Below, piece by piece: positions 21,505-32,456 of a stretch of DNA of 64,000 nucleotides. The notes below the pieces were generated by a model that saw only the letters and a program-made list of their open reading frames with translations, was not told where the DNA came from and made no database searches. Both the position numbers and the translations under genes were made by a program. Numbering within the stretch: position 1 is the first letter of the stretch; each line of letters opens with the position of its first letter. This DNA is from Blastobasis lacticolella (taxonomy: Eukaryota; Arthropoda; Insecta; Lepidoptera; Blastobasidae), in contig LR990055.1 of assembly GCA_905147135.1 (NCBI GenBank), positions 248,001 to 312,000 on the forward strand, read 5' to 3'.

Positions 21505-22945
21505 CAATGTATACATGTCTCATCGTCTCTTATAAGAGAAAAATGAAAATATACAAGGTCATAACGAAATTTATAAACACAAAATACGCGCGAAAAACAT
21601 ACCCCCTCCTTGTAAGTCAGGTAAAAATAAACACGCACCCGCCATCGCTCACACTATACACCACAACAATCACATGTAACGCGACGCGCCGCGCCGTGCG
21701 GAACCGCGCCGGTGTAATGGCAAAGGTCCCATCGTAAAGATGGTCAACTTGCTATATTCATGAGGAACTCGGGTGAGGGTGATCGTTGATAAGATTGAGG
21801 GTTAAGCTCTGTTTGTGTCTTGTTTGATGGACGTGTAATTGAAGCAACATACAACATCATATGTAGCGGTTAGAAGGTTAAATATGCTTGTGGGCTGTGC
21901 TTGTAAGTCTTTGAGTGACTGAATAAAATTTTGAGAATGTTTTTAACGTTGGTCATAAAAATTGTCCTACTGCGTCAAGTTCGCTAAAATGTTGGTACTC
22001 AAATTGTATTCTTTTGTTGCAAGTCTAGATGAGACTTTATGTTCCTCTCGAGCGATGCTCTAAATTACCTACGAGCCTGTATGTATGAGCTGTATTATTA
22101 TGCTGATGTATGCCATACGATAAATAAATGAGAATTGTCAACATCAGCATGCCAATGTTCACAATAAAATAATAATGAATACTGATTTCTGAGACAGAAT
22201 AAGGTCTCATTTCACAAGGTATCGCTAGGCTAGAGGCTGGCTGTCGGATTTTATGTACATTATATTATATTTAATATCTTATAACAACTATTGAAATTAA
22301 ATATTTCCGTTTAGGCCACGATGCTCAACAATGAATCTTACCTTTTACCATTGAAGCTACGGAAGTCACCCATGAGAACTACAAGTAACAGATATGAAAC
22401 TAAACGCTTAAGAAAGTCAGCTGTTTATCTTTGCATCCTAACGAGCCGCCAACATTACCAACATAAAACCGATCCCGCCTAAAGAGGAACAAGGCAAAGA
22501 AAAGGAGGCGGCTCCTTATCCCAGACTAAACAAGTTAGTGCACCTCACAGCATACTTAAGAGCTATGACGAGGAATCCAAAGCTCCGCACTAGCCTCGCT
22601 AAAGCGGCCCGCCACAGCGTGTTAGCATTAACTGTGACAACGCCCGGTAGGCGACAGCGAATCCGGAAGGAAGTCTTAATAAAATCGCTGTAATGGACAG
22701 ATTTACGAGCGCGCAGCACGGCCGGCGGATCCGGTTAGATCCGGTTTAATCCGACGCGAGCCGGTCGCGAGCCGGCTGGGCGAAGGTGGGACGAAGTAAA
22801 CATTTCAGGGTTAGAATGGATTTAGAGTGGCGCTTAATAGGCCAGTGTGCTGTGTTTATTGCAATTGTAAGATAATCTGTGGTTTATAAAATGTCTGATT
22901 AAACCTCGAACATTAGATACTATTTGGTCATCTTCGCGATAATGT
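21505..22945. other. Non-coding with two small GC-rich patches
   Basis: 21668-21715 (CGCGACGCGCCGCGCCGTG) and 22690-22790 are CpG-rich. The latter repeats GGATCCGG/GATCCGG and GAGCCGG words, like 58250-58330, so both may belong to one GC-rich element. No coding sequence was recognised. Confidence 0.4.
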
Positions 22946-22949
22946 TACA

Positions 22950-23232
22950 GTTTTCTCGCGCGCCCCGAGGTCCGCCTTGACCATGATCCAGGATTTGGTA
23001 GATCAGGTAACTACAGTGGAACTGAACCTGACCAGATTGGATCATGGTTACACATTCATCTACTACATTGTGCAGGTTTTATCACGACGTTTTCTCTCAC
23101 CGTCAGAGCATAAGTTAGTGTTCAACTAATGTACGAGTACATATTCAGAAAAGAATCATGGTACATGGCTGGGGTTAGAACTACCGATCGCTTATGAGTG
23201 GTGCCCCTTAACCATTAGTCCACCGCCGCTCT
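22950..23232 (-). mobile_element. SINE A copy with internal deletion
   Basis: The plus strand reads TCCGCCTTGACCATGATCCA, GGATTTGGTAGATCAGGTAA, GAACCTGACCAGATTGGATC, ATGGTTACACATTC, TGTGCAGGTTTTATCACGAC and GGGGTTAGAACTACC, ending CACCGCCGCTC. About 30 bases between the two ACAGTGGA/AACCTGACC blocks are missing. The B-box is mutated (GTTAGAAC). Confidence 0.85.
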
Positions 23233-23267
23233 CCTTCCCTAGTAATATCATTTACTAATTGGGCCAT

Positions 23268-23424
23268 AAATAGGCCAAAGACCATCATCATCATCATCAT
23301 CCTCTCGGCGTTAAATCCCGGTTGCGCCCCCGGGGTCCGCCTTCCTGCTATTCCTAGTCTACTTTGCTCGGTCTTCGGCAACCTTCATAGCAAGTCCGTT
23401 GGCACACAAATAGGCCAAAGACCA
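23268..23424 (-). mobile_element. RTE-type LINE 3' end with 17-bp target duplication
   Basis: AAATAGGCCAAAGACCA is present at 23268-23284 and again at 23408-23424, bracketing a 123-bp insert. On the minus strand the insert reads A-E-D-R-A-K-stop-T-R-N-S-R-K-A-D-P-G-G-A-T-G-I-stop and then a TGATGATGATGA tail. DRAKW...RKADP is the usual C-terminal ending of RTE-like LINEs; the Trp codon here is TAG. Its last ~45 bases equal the 3' end of SINE A, so this is a likely partner LINE. Confidence 0.85.
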
Positions 23425-23429
23425 CGATG

Positions 23430-23955
23430 CAATATTTCAATTTTTTTAATAAGTATAAGTGAGATAACTTCTAACTAAATGTGTGAGAATATGCACATAC
23501 TAGATATGATTGATATCTTAACTTTGATCTACATATCAGCCGCTTAAGTTACTTGGCTCATTTGTCCTGAGAGAGCGTAGATGATGAGCCTCGGAGGGCG
23601 ACTGCAAGCTGATTGATGGATCGCGGCCAAACTTTGCCTGTTCGCAGAAGAAATCCATGCTTTTTTCCAACATTCACTTAGTGACTGTGAGCAAAGTTGG
23701 GCGAATTTTCTTTTAGGTAGATGCGGAGCAAACTTTCCATGCGATATACAAGAATGTTGGTAGAGTGGAGGAAGATTGTACTCTGAAATCCTAAACAAAA
23801 TGATAAACAACCATGCATGTGCATGTTATATTGTATAGCCAAGCAAATTATTTTCATGTTATACATTTATTGTGCAAACCGCGAAGAAATTATCTGCTTG
23901 ACTTACTGTCTTTTAAGAAATACACTGGAAATTTCGAATTTAAATAAATAAATTC
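23430..23955. other. Non-coding, nothing recognised
   Basis: AT-rich. Two overlapping minus-strand frames (23544-23810, 23678-23866) show no domain. No repeat landmark was recognised. Confidence 0.4.
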
Positions 23956-23984
23956 AAAGTAAAAACTTTTTTATAAGAGTGCTT

Positions 23985-24066
23985 TACCGCAGACCACAGT
24001 ATTGCTTAACGTTAGAGATACCAAACATCCTGTAGCCCACGCGAACGAAGTCGCGGGCACAGCTAA
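23985..24066 (+). mobile_element. Helitron-like 3' terminus
   Basis: CCTGTAGCCCACGCGAACGA followed by AGTCGCGGGCACAGCTAA and then T. The CCC..GCGA / TCGCGGG hairpin at about 24036-24057 with a CTAA end (24063-24066) a few bases later matches the 3' structure of Helitrons (hairpin plus CTRR, inserted before T). From recall, this CGCGAACGAAGTCGCGGGC word is common at lepidopteran Helitron-like ends. The 5' end is not defined. Confidence 0.5.
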
Positions 24067-24069
24067 TTT

Positions 24070-26430
24070 AATAATAAGACTCAACACCAGTCCCAGTTTC
24101 CCGAACGTAAAATATTGGTCAATGTCGCTTCGCCAACGGAATTAGGAGGCACCTAACGAGTAGCGGTGCTTAAACGAAGTCTCAGAGTACAAAGCGCTTA
24201 CCTATCCAGTTCCCAGACTCTGCGTACGTTGCTTAACTTTAGGTATCAGTCTTGCAAGTACGCAGCAAAGACCTTCACAGAATTTTATTTAATGCTCAAT
24301 CTGTTCAAACAAATATCCAAAATATTTGCTCTGGCACCGTAAACGTTTTCACTATAAAACGGCATTCAGCGATGCCCCATCTGCGAGGGTCCTGACTCTC
24401 AAATAAATCACTCGCTCGCCGGGTGACGGCCGCACTCCTGTTTGCACTCGACCTTATTTGAGATATCACGTTTTGTAAACAACAATATTTCGGGGATGTC
24501 AAGCGTCATCTCGATGTAAAGTGGCGCGGACATTAGCTGGTTGAGGGGCGCTCTGTTTTATTTCATTGTTATTGTCTTGTCGATTTAGTTGAATATTTTT
24601 TATCACCTTTCTTGAGCATAAAGTCCTAATGTACCAGGTTATCGGCGATTGAAGGAGAGTAGATGTGTCCTTTGTGTGGCCTTTGAGGAAAGAATCTGCA
24701 GACTACATTTAAATAGCCCCTGATGTATGGGATATCGCCTATAAAATTCAAATATCGGACAAAAGGAATTCAGTTATCCCTCTGAATAATTTCCAATAAA
24801 AAATGAATGCGGGGCGTATGATTGTGCGCAGCCGCGGCGGGCGGGGCGCGCGGCGCTGTAAGCGATAAATCGCGGCGATCCTCCGCAAACAATGTTTTTG
24901 AGCGATATTAATGGCTTCCCGCGGGACTGGCGCTGTCACTGTCATTCTTACACTTGACGAGCGGCTCGCACACACCGCAGGCATCTTGCCCAGACGCGGC
25001 AAGCCCTCTTCCCCTAAAAGGGTTTCCCTCTGCCTGCGAAGTTATGTTTATTTTGATGTAACATTTTTCATCTTGCCAGGCATTTTTTTGTGCGTAGCGA
25101 GCTGTGAGATCGAGAGGAAATTGTTGACTTTGCCGCGCCGACAGTGAAATATAAGGCGCGCGTAAGTTCGCGTATAATAATTCAATTTGTGCAAACAGCT
25201 TCATTACTTAATTCCAGGCCTGCCAGCCTGGAAGAATAATCCGGCAAAAATGACTGGCAACAACGTCCGCTGTAATGAAGCTAACGATTTTTAACATAAA
25301 CAAGGACGGCGCTTCATTATCTGCTGCTTAATTCCCCCAGCGAGTGGGACCGCGAAATCTTGGCCTCACTCGCGGACTGGAAAGTAATAGTCAATTTAAA
25401 TTAAAGCGGCGGGGCCCTCGGGGCCGGACTCGAACGGGCGTTGGGGGCCCCCGTTAGCTGCGATTAAGGCCCGCGTCAGCCATTACGGGGGAAATTAAAA
25501 AGCCGGCAAGATGCTCAGCTCCCGTGATTGGTGATGTTCTATATTTAGAAGACTCACTCTAAATGTAAATAGAGGGACGTCACGGTCCGTGGCAGACGGC
25601 CCGATGTTGGGGTGGAAAAATGGACGCGATTTCTTGATGCCAGCAGCTCTCTCGTTGACAGAATCGCTTGCTCGTGTAATGAAGACGCCTCGTCACGCTG
25701 TCAGCTCAAACTCCCCAAACATTGGATTACCGTAGTTGGTCGCAAAGCGTAATTGTCAAAGAGAAAGCGATGACGCGGGCGCGGGCGGCTTGTGACATAA
25801 ATATCTTGTAAACAAGATAATCCGATAACGGGACGGCGCGGCTACAGGGAGGAGAGGCTCGAAATTCGCACAAAAATCAGCAGAAGGTCAAAGACAATTT
25901 CCGATGCCAATAGGTATTAAGGTAATTTTACATAAAAATGTGCAAAGGTTAATTTTTTATCATGATGAAATGAAGCAGAGCTAAATATTGCTGTTAATGA
26001 CTTAATAGCTGTTAGCTTAAAAGACGTAGTCTACGTCCCGAAAGGTCCCAAAAGCTAGGATTCTGTGCACTCAGGTATCTATAGCACGACAGAACAACAT
26101 TTATCGAGACCAGGGCCCATGTGAGTACAGGACTTTCCACTCTCTATTACCCTTTTTTATGAGTATACCTGGGGGTGTCGTTGAATCTCCGTATAATATT
26201 CACCTTTTAACAAGAACATAATGGAAGATAGGATGTTTTTCATTGTACCATGCACTAGCTATATTTCCGTTTGTTCCCGTTGCCCCATCCGATCCGTTGA
26301 TCCGCATCCGGGCTAACGCGACAAAATTACTTACAAATTAAACCGTAAAGTTGTTGCCTTTACGTGTACCTGTAACAAAAAACAATATTGATTCAATAAA
26401 AATTAGTAATCACAAGACCGCATTAGGATT
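24070..26430. other. Longest repeat-poor block in the window
   Basis: About 2.4 kb without a recognisable mobile element. 24800-25860 is GC-moderate with features such as GGGGGCCCCCG (about 25443-25453) and TAATTAAA-type words, but no open frame with a domain. Frames at 24748-25204 on both strands overlap and are judged chance. This and 7530-9225 are the best places to look for conserved regulatory DNA; sequence alone does not show it. Confidence 0.4.
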
Positions 26431-26434
26431 TTAA

Positions 26435-26845
26435 TAAATAATCGTCTTGGTGGCAATTTCCCGGTTGTGCTTTCGAGCGCGCAAGACCTCGGGGTCCACC
26501 TTGACTATGATCCAGGATTTAGCAGACCAGGTTATTACAATAGAGCGACTGCTATCTTACCCAGATTGAATTATTTATTTATGGTGATATATGCGTACTG
26601 AAAACCAGCGTCACTGCGTCAGCCGTGGCATTATGCTGAGTGCGGCCCATTGCACTTCTCCATGGCACGGCTAATAACAATTAGCGTATTTTTTATTTAA
26701 TATTGTTTTTGTTTTTTCTTTTAATAGGTCTTGTGGATAATCATATTTTATTTTAATTATTCAGTCACTGAATATCACGATTTCATCACGATCATCGGGG
26801 CATCGACCTCAGAGGTACCGAGTCATTAGGCCACCGACGCTTTTT
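26435..26845 (-). mobile_element. SINE A copy split by a family E insertion
   Basis: 26435-26570 reads (plus) AATCGTCTTGGTGGC, CACCTTGACTATGATCCAGG, ATTTAGCAGACCAGG and TACCCAGATTGAA. 26757-26845 resumes with TTCAGTCACTGAA, TTTCATCACGATCATC, GAGGTACCGAG and AGGCCACCGACGC. Together they form one diverged SINE A, and the middle is family E. Confidence 0.7.
26569..26761. repeat. Dispersed repeat family E, copy 2, nested in SINE A
   Basis: ACTGAAAACCAGCGTCACTG, GTGGCATTATGCTGAGTGCG and GCCCATTGCACTTCTCCATG match 3937-4075. AATTATT at 26569-26575 and 26755-26761 may be a 7-bp target duplication, but it is AT-rich and could be chance. The T-rich right side is not explained. Confidence 0.6.
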
Positions 26846-26993
26846 ATTTGGGTGAATTTCATAGCAAAAAGAGATTAAATGGTAACAATCAAGCTAAAAT
26901 TAATTATCGTCATTGGGTACTGCCATAGAGAAAAAACATACGACGTACAAATACTTATTTTAATAACCTTTCTTTCTATATAAAATCATGGCA

Positions 26994-27060
26994 AACATGC
27001 TTACGTCCTGCCTGATGTTAAGCAGTTACCGCAGCCTATGGACGTTTGCAATGCCAGGAA
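26994..27060 (-). mobile_element. CR1/Jockey-type LINE 3' UTR fragment
   Basis: The plus strand ...CTGCCTGATGTTAAGCAGTT, ACCGCAGCCTATGGACGTTT, GCAATGCCAGG is the reverse of the TTGCAAATGTCC / ATAGGCGGCGGT / CATCAGG type of LINE 3' UTR. Confidence 0.55.
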
Positions 27061-27075
27061 TATAATTTACTTACT

Positions 27076-27301
27076 TGCTTCAAAATATAATAATCATCTT
27101 GGCGTTAATCCCCTGGTTGTCATTCTGTCGCCTGAGTGTGCAGGTTTTATCACAATGTTTTCCCTCACCGCTACATCATCTGTTTTACATTACTCAGAAT
27201 ATAGTCATTGGTACATGGCGGCAGTGGGATCCGTACCACTCGGACGGTTGGATACCATTACCACTAGCCCACCGACGCTCCTACCTACGTGCTTCAAAAT
27301 A
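27076..27301 (-). mobile_element. SINE A copy with 12-bp target duplication and internal deletion
   Basis: TGCTTCAAAATA is at 27076-27087 and 27290-27301. Between them on the plus strand are TAATCATCTTGGCGTTAATC, then directly CGCCTGAGTGTGCAGGTTTT, TCACAATGTTTTCCCTCACC, TGGTACATGGCGGCAGTGG and CCACCGACGCTCC. The ~130-base middle (GATCCAGG to CAGATTGG) is deleted. The plus-strand frames at 27038-27331 are shadows of this SINE. Confidence 0.85.
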
Positions 27302-27309
27302 ATTCTCCC

Positions 27310-27848
27310 AATTTGCCTAAATTTAAACTAACGATACCGTTACAAAATTGCAGTACTACCTAACAAATTTGTTACGATAAAACAGTTTCAGGTCCAGTCC
27401 TCCGGAGGGCACAAATAAAATATTTACTACAGCCGCGGGCCCGCGGTAGTTTTTCACCTCATTAACTCCAGCGTTTCATATAATGCGAAGGCAATTTAGT
27501 CGAAAATACGCCTGAAAACTTAATTCGCTTTTCAGAAAACTTAATTAAGTTATAAATTCACGTACGTGGGTGGGTGCTATGGTGTGTTTTGTGGCTACAA
27601 AATTCATAACATTGTTTGGGCGTTACTAATATATTTTATACCCGCTTTTGGCCGCGACTTTCGTCGCGAATAATTCGGTTGTGTCGTGTTCTTCGGACTG
27701 AATTATGTACTCTGGAATATAAACTACAACACTGTCAATTTTCATCAAACTTCGTGCGTGAAAGAGTTACAAACATCCAACAAAGTCTCGCGTTTGTAAT
27801 ATTATAGTGGGATAGGATGTTTGCTTACACATGGTGTCTCCTGTCTGC
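27310..27848. other. Non-coding, nothing recognised
   Basis: No gene or repeat landmark was recognised. 27430-27450 has GCGGGCCCGCGG, a short palindrome. Confidence 0.4.
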
Positions 27849-27850
27849 GC

Positions 27851-28075
27851 TAGGGTAGGGGTAGGGTAGTAGTTAGAGTAGGGGTAGGGTAGGGTAGGGT
27901 TGGAGTAAGATAGAGGTAAGGTAGTATAGGGTTGGGTAGGGGTAAGATAGTGGTAGGGTCGGGGTAAGATAGTGGTAGGGTAGGGGTAAGGTAGTGGTAG
28001 AGTAGGGTTAAGGCAATGGTAGGATAGGGTAGGGGTAAGGTAGCGATAGGGAAGGGATAGGATAGAGTAGGGTGG
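27851..28075 (+). repeat. G-rich minisatellite GGTAGGG/GGTAAGGTAGTG with quadruplex motif
   Basis: About 225 bases of diverged tandem units built from TAGGG, TAGGGG, TAAGG and TAGTG. A strict four-run G motif (GGGGTAGGGTAGGGTAGGG) is at 27881-27899. The units resemble, but are not, the insect telomere repeat TTAGG. Strong G/C strand asymmetry leaves the C-rich strand without stops and produces a Pro/Leu/Tyr-rich minus frame (27850-28341), which is an artefact. Confidence 0.85.
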
Positions 28076-28079
28076 TAGC

Positions 28080-28585
28080 GACTACCTACCACATACAGCA
28101 TGTGTGATGCACGCTCACTTAAAAGTCTGTCTGGCGGTGGCGTGGGGGCCGGGTCGCTCTTTTCCCTCAAATATGGTTGAATTGGACGATGGCTGGGCCC
28201 TGCGTTATACTCGTGAACGGGTGCTGCCTTGGTGGACTGGCTTACTCTTGCTGTAGTTTTAAGTGGTTTTTTCTTAATTATACTAGACATACCTATATAA
28301 TATAATATAGCGTTACGGCTCTGCCTGGCATTGTCGAGCACGGTTCGGTTGGCGAGGGATACGTTTATCTACGGTCATAGGGCGGTCAGCGTGTCACTGT
28401 GTGTTTCCTTCCTACTTTCCTATCCCCCTCCTTTTTGACGATTGAAAGAGATATTTATTGTCCTAATCAATAAAGAAATTTTGAATTTTTGAATTTTTGA
28501 ATTTTTTTGCAGTTTCCATACTCATAGTTTTTATATTAGGATTAAAATATAAATATATCTATCGGTGAAGGAAAACATACGAGTA
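28080..28585 (+). other. Unclassified stretch ending in a retroelement-like tail
   Basis: 28430-28507 reads TTTATTGTCCTAATCAATAA, then AGAAATTTTGAATTTTTGAA repeating, i.e. an AATAAA signal followed by a (GAATTTTT)n tail. Such tails are common at the 3' end of insect LINEs or processed transcripts. No coding domain was recognised in the upstream 350 bases. Confidence 0.35.
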
Positions 28586-28589
28586 TGTA

Positions 28590-28725
28590 ACGATGATCCA
28601 ATTTGGTCAGGTTCCCCTGGTAGCAGGGTCACGGAGCTCAGATGACAGTCATTCCACTGTAATTACCTGATCTGCCAAATCCTGGATCATGGTCAAGGCG
28701 GACCCCAGGCGTGCGAGAGAACAAC
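28590..28725 (+). mobile_element. SINE A copy, 3' half
   Basis: ACGATGATCCAATTTGGTCA, GGTTCCCCTGGTAGCAGGGT, CAGATGACAGTCATTCCACT, GTAATTACCTGATCTGCCAA, TCCTGGATCATGGTCAAGGC and GGACCCCAGGCGTGCGAGAG in order. The tRNA-like head is missing. The tail is replaced by AACAACAAAAAACC. Confidence 0.8.
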
Positions 28726-28729
28726 AAAA

Positions 28730-30050
28730 AACCAAACAAAAAAACTGATTATTTTTTTATAATAAAATAGTCTATATCATTCAGAAATAATGTACTAAAA
28801 CAAATAATTCATGAAAGAATTTTCGCAATCAGTTTCGCTGGGTTACTCCTCCAAAGAAAATAAACCTTTACCTCTTTACAATAAAAAACGTGAGAAAAAA
28901 GTGTCTGTTTTTAAAAGTCTGAAAATACACTCGAGTTGATTTAGTATAATTAATTAGACCATGATGCCAGGGTTTACTCACCCGCCGGGTTGAATTACAT
29001 TGTTGAGGGAAGCCTTAATTACTGTGTTTAGTTTGTTATTCTCTTTGCTCATAAAAATTGTACAAAATTCATTTCCTGGCGGTTGGGCCGTTGCCTTCTA
29101 TTTTTATCTACTTTATGTTTTCAGGGCTAGTGTTCTAGTTCACCCCATACCAAATGAATTGGATGTTTATTATGACTTTATCAAGCAATACATGAATGAT
29201 AATTTGATTTTAAAACGTACGTTAAGTAAAGTGGTGTTTAAAAGTAAAAAGTGAGTTTACATTTGGTTTTGGCGCAGAAAATATTTGATGTTTCATCACC
29301 ATCATCCGAGCAGTCATTCCCGGCTTTAGCTGATTATTTTAGCAAAAAAAACATCAACAGACATCAGGCAGGCAGTAAGCTTGTTTGTCATCTTAGTGGT
29401 ATAAAAAAGAGGTCAGAACCTATTTGTGATACGTAAAATTCAATTTTATTATTTTTGTGAGTTGTTTAAAAAATTTGCCCGTCTAATTTTGAGACTTTGC
29501 ATATTATCGACAGAGGACATCAAGGGAATCTCCTAGCGTATTCTTCAAGCGATAAATATTCGACTTCAAAGTTTTGATAGGTTCTGTTCTAATCCCTGCC
29601 TCCCCCGAAATCAAAACAGATCGCGCAAATATCTCCAAATTACAACAACGTCAACAGGGCTTGTACAAACAGACGTTCCTAATATGCTAAAGGGGCTGAT
29701 GGAGTGGAATGGCCACTGCGTATGTGACCGCACCCGGGCATGCGGGCTGTTTGCGTCCGTCTGTCTGACCGCCCGTCCAGCTAATGTAGCGAGCCGGTAA
29801 TCAATTCTACTCGCTAAACTAGAGTGATCCGGGTGATACCGACACCTATCACCTATCACCTATTCGACGGCTGTGACTTGTAGTGTATTAGATAATATAG
29901 AGGTGCGATAGTGTAAGCCTTGAGGACACCCAGCTGAGTACCACCGCCGGTTTGTCGGTATATTGGTTGAGTAGGTTTTTTATTACTATTCTGCGTAGAG
30001 ACAAACAAGCAGACTAGGGATGTCTAATGAATAACTGATAACATCTACGA
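28730..30050. other. Non-coding, no supported gene
   Basis: Two adjoining plus-strand frames (29000-29254, 29251-29436) have 84 and 61 codons. The first has a hydrophobic N-terminal part but no family resemblance, and the two overlap out of frame. They are left uncalled. 29850-29880 has ACCTATCACCTATCACCTAT, a short tandem repeat. Confidence 0.4.
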
Positions 30051-30053
30051 TTT

Positions 30054-30222
30054 ACAATTTCTGCTCGGCGGGAATGGAAATGATAAATTTAATTGCATCT
30101 TACTATGACAACGCAGCTGCGGTTCAGCATTTTTGTTGCCTGCAATCAACGGACAACGGAAAAAAACGGACCTCTGCGTGGCAGACATGCAGATGGCATG
30201 TTAACTAACTGAACCACTCAGA
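30054..30222 (-). mobile_element. SINE B copy, broken by unrelated sequence
   Basis: CAATTTCTGCTCGGCGGGAA at the left and GACCTCTGCGTGGCAGACAT, GCATGTTAACTAACTGAACC, ACTCAGAT at the right are SINE B in reverse. About 80 bases between them (30090-30170) are not SINE B. The element is interrupted or rearranged. Confidence 0.65.
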
Positions 30223-30229
30223 TAGTATG

Positions 30230-30425
30230 TGTGATTAATTGTGATGGACGTGTATATCACTAGGCTATTTGCAAGCTGATAGCCATATTTACATCCGGAT
30301 TACATTAGCAGCGAACACGGCCGTATGATTTAGTACTATTGGTCAGATGTGGTATCATAATTTGAGTGTTGGCCTAGCAAGCTTATTATTAATATTGAAT
30401 ATTAACAAAATAACTAAATAGTACC
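30230..30425. other. Non-coding spacer
   Basis: Nothing recognised. Confidence 0.4.
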
Positions 30426-30429
30426 TATA

Positions 30430-30612
30430 AAGCAAAGACTATTTCTCTGTCCGATTCTCCACTTCCTTCGTCTAAACCATGCAACGGGTTTTGACAATGT
30501 TATTACTATTATAGAGAAGTTCTTCCGGAAAGTATATGTTGAATACATGCCGATACTGAGAGAAAAGCCGATAACACCCGTGCGAAGCCGAGCAGCTCGC
30601 TGTAGATTGAGG
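30430..30612 (+). mobile_element. Helitron-like non-autonomous element (decayed)
   Basis: CCATGCAACGGGTTTTGACA, ATAGAGAAGTTCTTCCGGAA and ACACCCGTGCGAAGCCGAGC, then AGCTCGCTGTAG, follow the order of the repeat at 20278-20462 and carry its CCCGTGCGAAGCCG terminal word. The terminus is CTGTAG rather than CTAG. Limits are approximate. Confidence 0.45.
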
Positions 30613-30619
30613 GCCACGA

Positions 30620-32340
30620 AACTTTGCTGACAGGTAATGGCGTGCCTGGCGAGTTTTGTTTTTTACTCATTGGCTTTAGTTCAGTCAAATTTAGTTCCAC
30701 TTTCAACCGGGCGTAGTCTCGTGGCCCTCAGTCTAGTTAATATTTTGACAGCAGCTGACAGCAGCTGCTGGTGCAGTGAACAGTCTGAGAAGTCCGTTCA
30801 CAATCGTTGATTAAGGTTGATTAACCCTGTTTCTGCAGAAGCATCTCAATCGCTATTACCTAATTTATAGCATCTAGCAAAGTTTCGTAAAAATATGTTA
30901 TATTATTAGTATCGATTTGGCCAAAATGCCCGCGCCCTTCTCAGCAATCAGGGCCCGTCCCGAAAGGTCGAGAGAGAAAAATACACAAGGGTAAAATGTG
31001 GATAAAATAATAGGACGGGCATGCGGCCGTCCATTACGGGGCCAGCCGCCCCCGGGATTCCTTTTAATTTTTTCCCACCTAAAGCATTTTATCTAACTCC
31101 TCCTAAGTGTAATTTTTTGCGAAGGATTTTTATCATTTCGCTGCGTGGGGTGCATTCGGAAACACCTCCGGGAGCAGCCGTCGCCTCGACGGACTCGCGA
31201 TTAAGCCGATACTCCGATGGACTCGACAAAATGGGGCAAACTCCTAAAAAGGGCCCACATTGCGATGTTTCGACTTCGACCCTTCTTGTTTTATGATAAA
31301 AGTTTCCTCATAGATAAAGGATCGGATAAAATCAAGACGCTCGCTCGCCCGAAATACGTATATTAAAATTCCTGCAACAGTTTCGTTTAATAACAGCTTA
31401 GCTGCCGCAACTAGTAGGGAATTTGCGTGAAGTTTTCGCTTCAAAGTTCTCAATATGCAATAATGGTTGCGGGGGCAAGAGCTCTCTCACGTTAATTAAT
31501 TCCGGCCGCACAGAGCGCTATATAATTGTTATTTCTTGTTTAACTTGACTTGCAGCCGTCTGGGTACTATTACGACAGTATTTATTAAAGAAAGGTTCTT
31601 TTCAAAGGATGTCCTCGGTTCATCGTCGCTCGTTACATCGCTGTCATTAACAGTAACAAGTTTTAGTGAAAGAGAAAAGTGAATGTGGAGCTCGGAACTA
31701 TTCGAGGCGAGTTGAAACTTCAGCGCAGTCTTTAACTGTGTTTTATAAAGTGTTGCCGCTTGTGAGTTTCAGTATAAATGGTCCAGTTTTTTTTGCAAGT
31801 TTGTAGTTATCAAGGATGTAGTTTTTACGTAATAAATTCTGAAGTTGAGTAGATACCACAAAGAGTTATTTAAAGCCAGTGTGAAGCTATTTTTAAATAT
31901 TATCGTGATTGCAATTGTACGCCAGGCTGTAGTAATTGCTAGCTATCAGGAGGATCGCACCCTTATTTACCACATTATTTGTAAAAAAATGATTGATTCA
32001 AATGGTAAGTACATCTGTTTAATAATTGACGTGTAGCTGCACCGATTTATATAAATTTTGCTGTTGATAACTTTTAGAGACACTTGAGAAAAACACAAGC
32101 TACTTTTAACTGAAGCCGAATTTTATAAAAAAAAAACAGTATTGAACAGAAATAAAAAGCTACCACACTCTTCACACAAGTCAACATGTAAAACCTCTAA
32201 CCTCGTAAACCAACAACAACGCAACCGAACCCCATTCGATTTCAATAGATAAACAGAGACAATAACGTTTTAAAAAATCCATCCCCATAAGCGTATAAGC
32301 GGATCCTTTCCGGGGGCTTATCAAAATCTCCGCTCGAATG
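30620..32340. other. Non-coding, repeat-poor
   Basis: GACAGCAGCTGACAGCAGCT is a small direct repeat at about 30749. 30900-31500 is GC-moderate with chance frames on both strands. No mobile element, RNA or gene was recognised. Confidence 0.4.
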
Positions 32341-32347
32341 TGTTCGG

Positions 32348-32456
32348 TAGTAATAACGTTGAGGTAAACAAAATATAGGGGCGGTATCGGAGCTGAGGAG
32401 GCGATGTGCATATGTTCGATGGAGGTCGTACCAGCTACCTCGGTACTCGGTATGTT
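32348..32456 (+). repeat. Local duplication, unit 1 (109 bp)
   Basis: The unit runs from TAGTAATAACGTTGAGG to CTCGGTACTCGGTATGTT and recurs at 32618-32726, 270 bp to the right, with only about eleven differences by eye. It contains ATCGGAGCTGAGGAGGCGAT. It is non-coding. Confidence 0.85.

Noticed and set aside
27850..28341. 163-codon Pro/Leu/Tyr-rich minus-strand frame
   Set aside because: Its C-terminal half is a direct read of the G-rich minisatellite; the strand asymmetry removes stop codons.
29000..29436. Two adjoining plus-strand frames (84 and 61 codons)
   Set aside because: Different frames, no family resemblance, no splice or repeat context that supports them.
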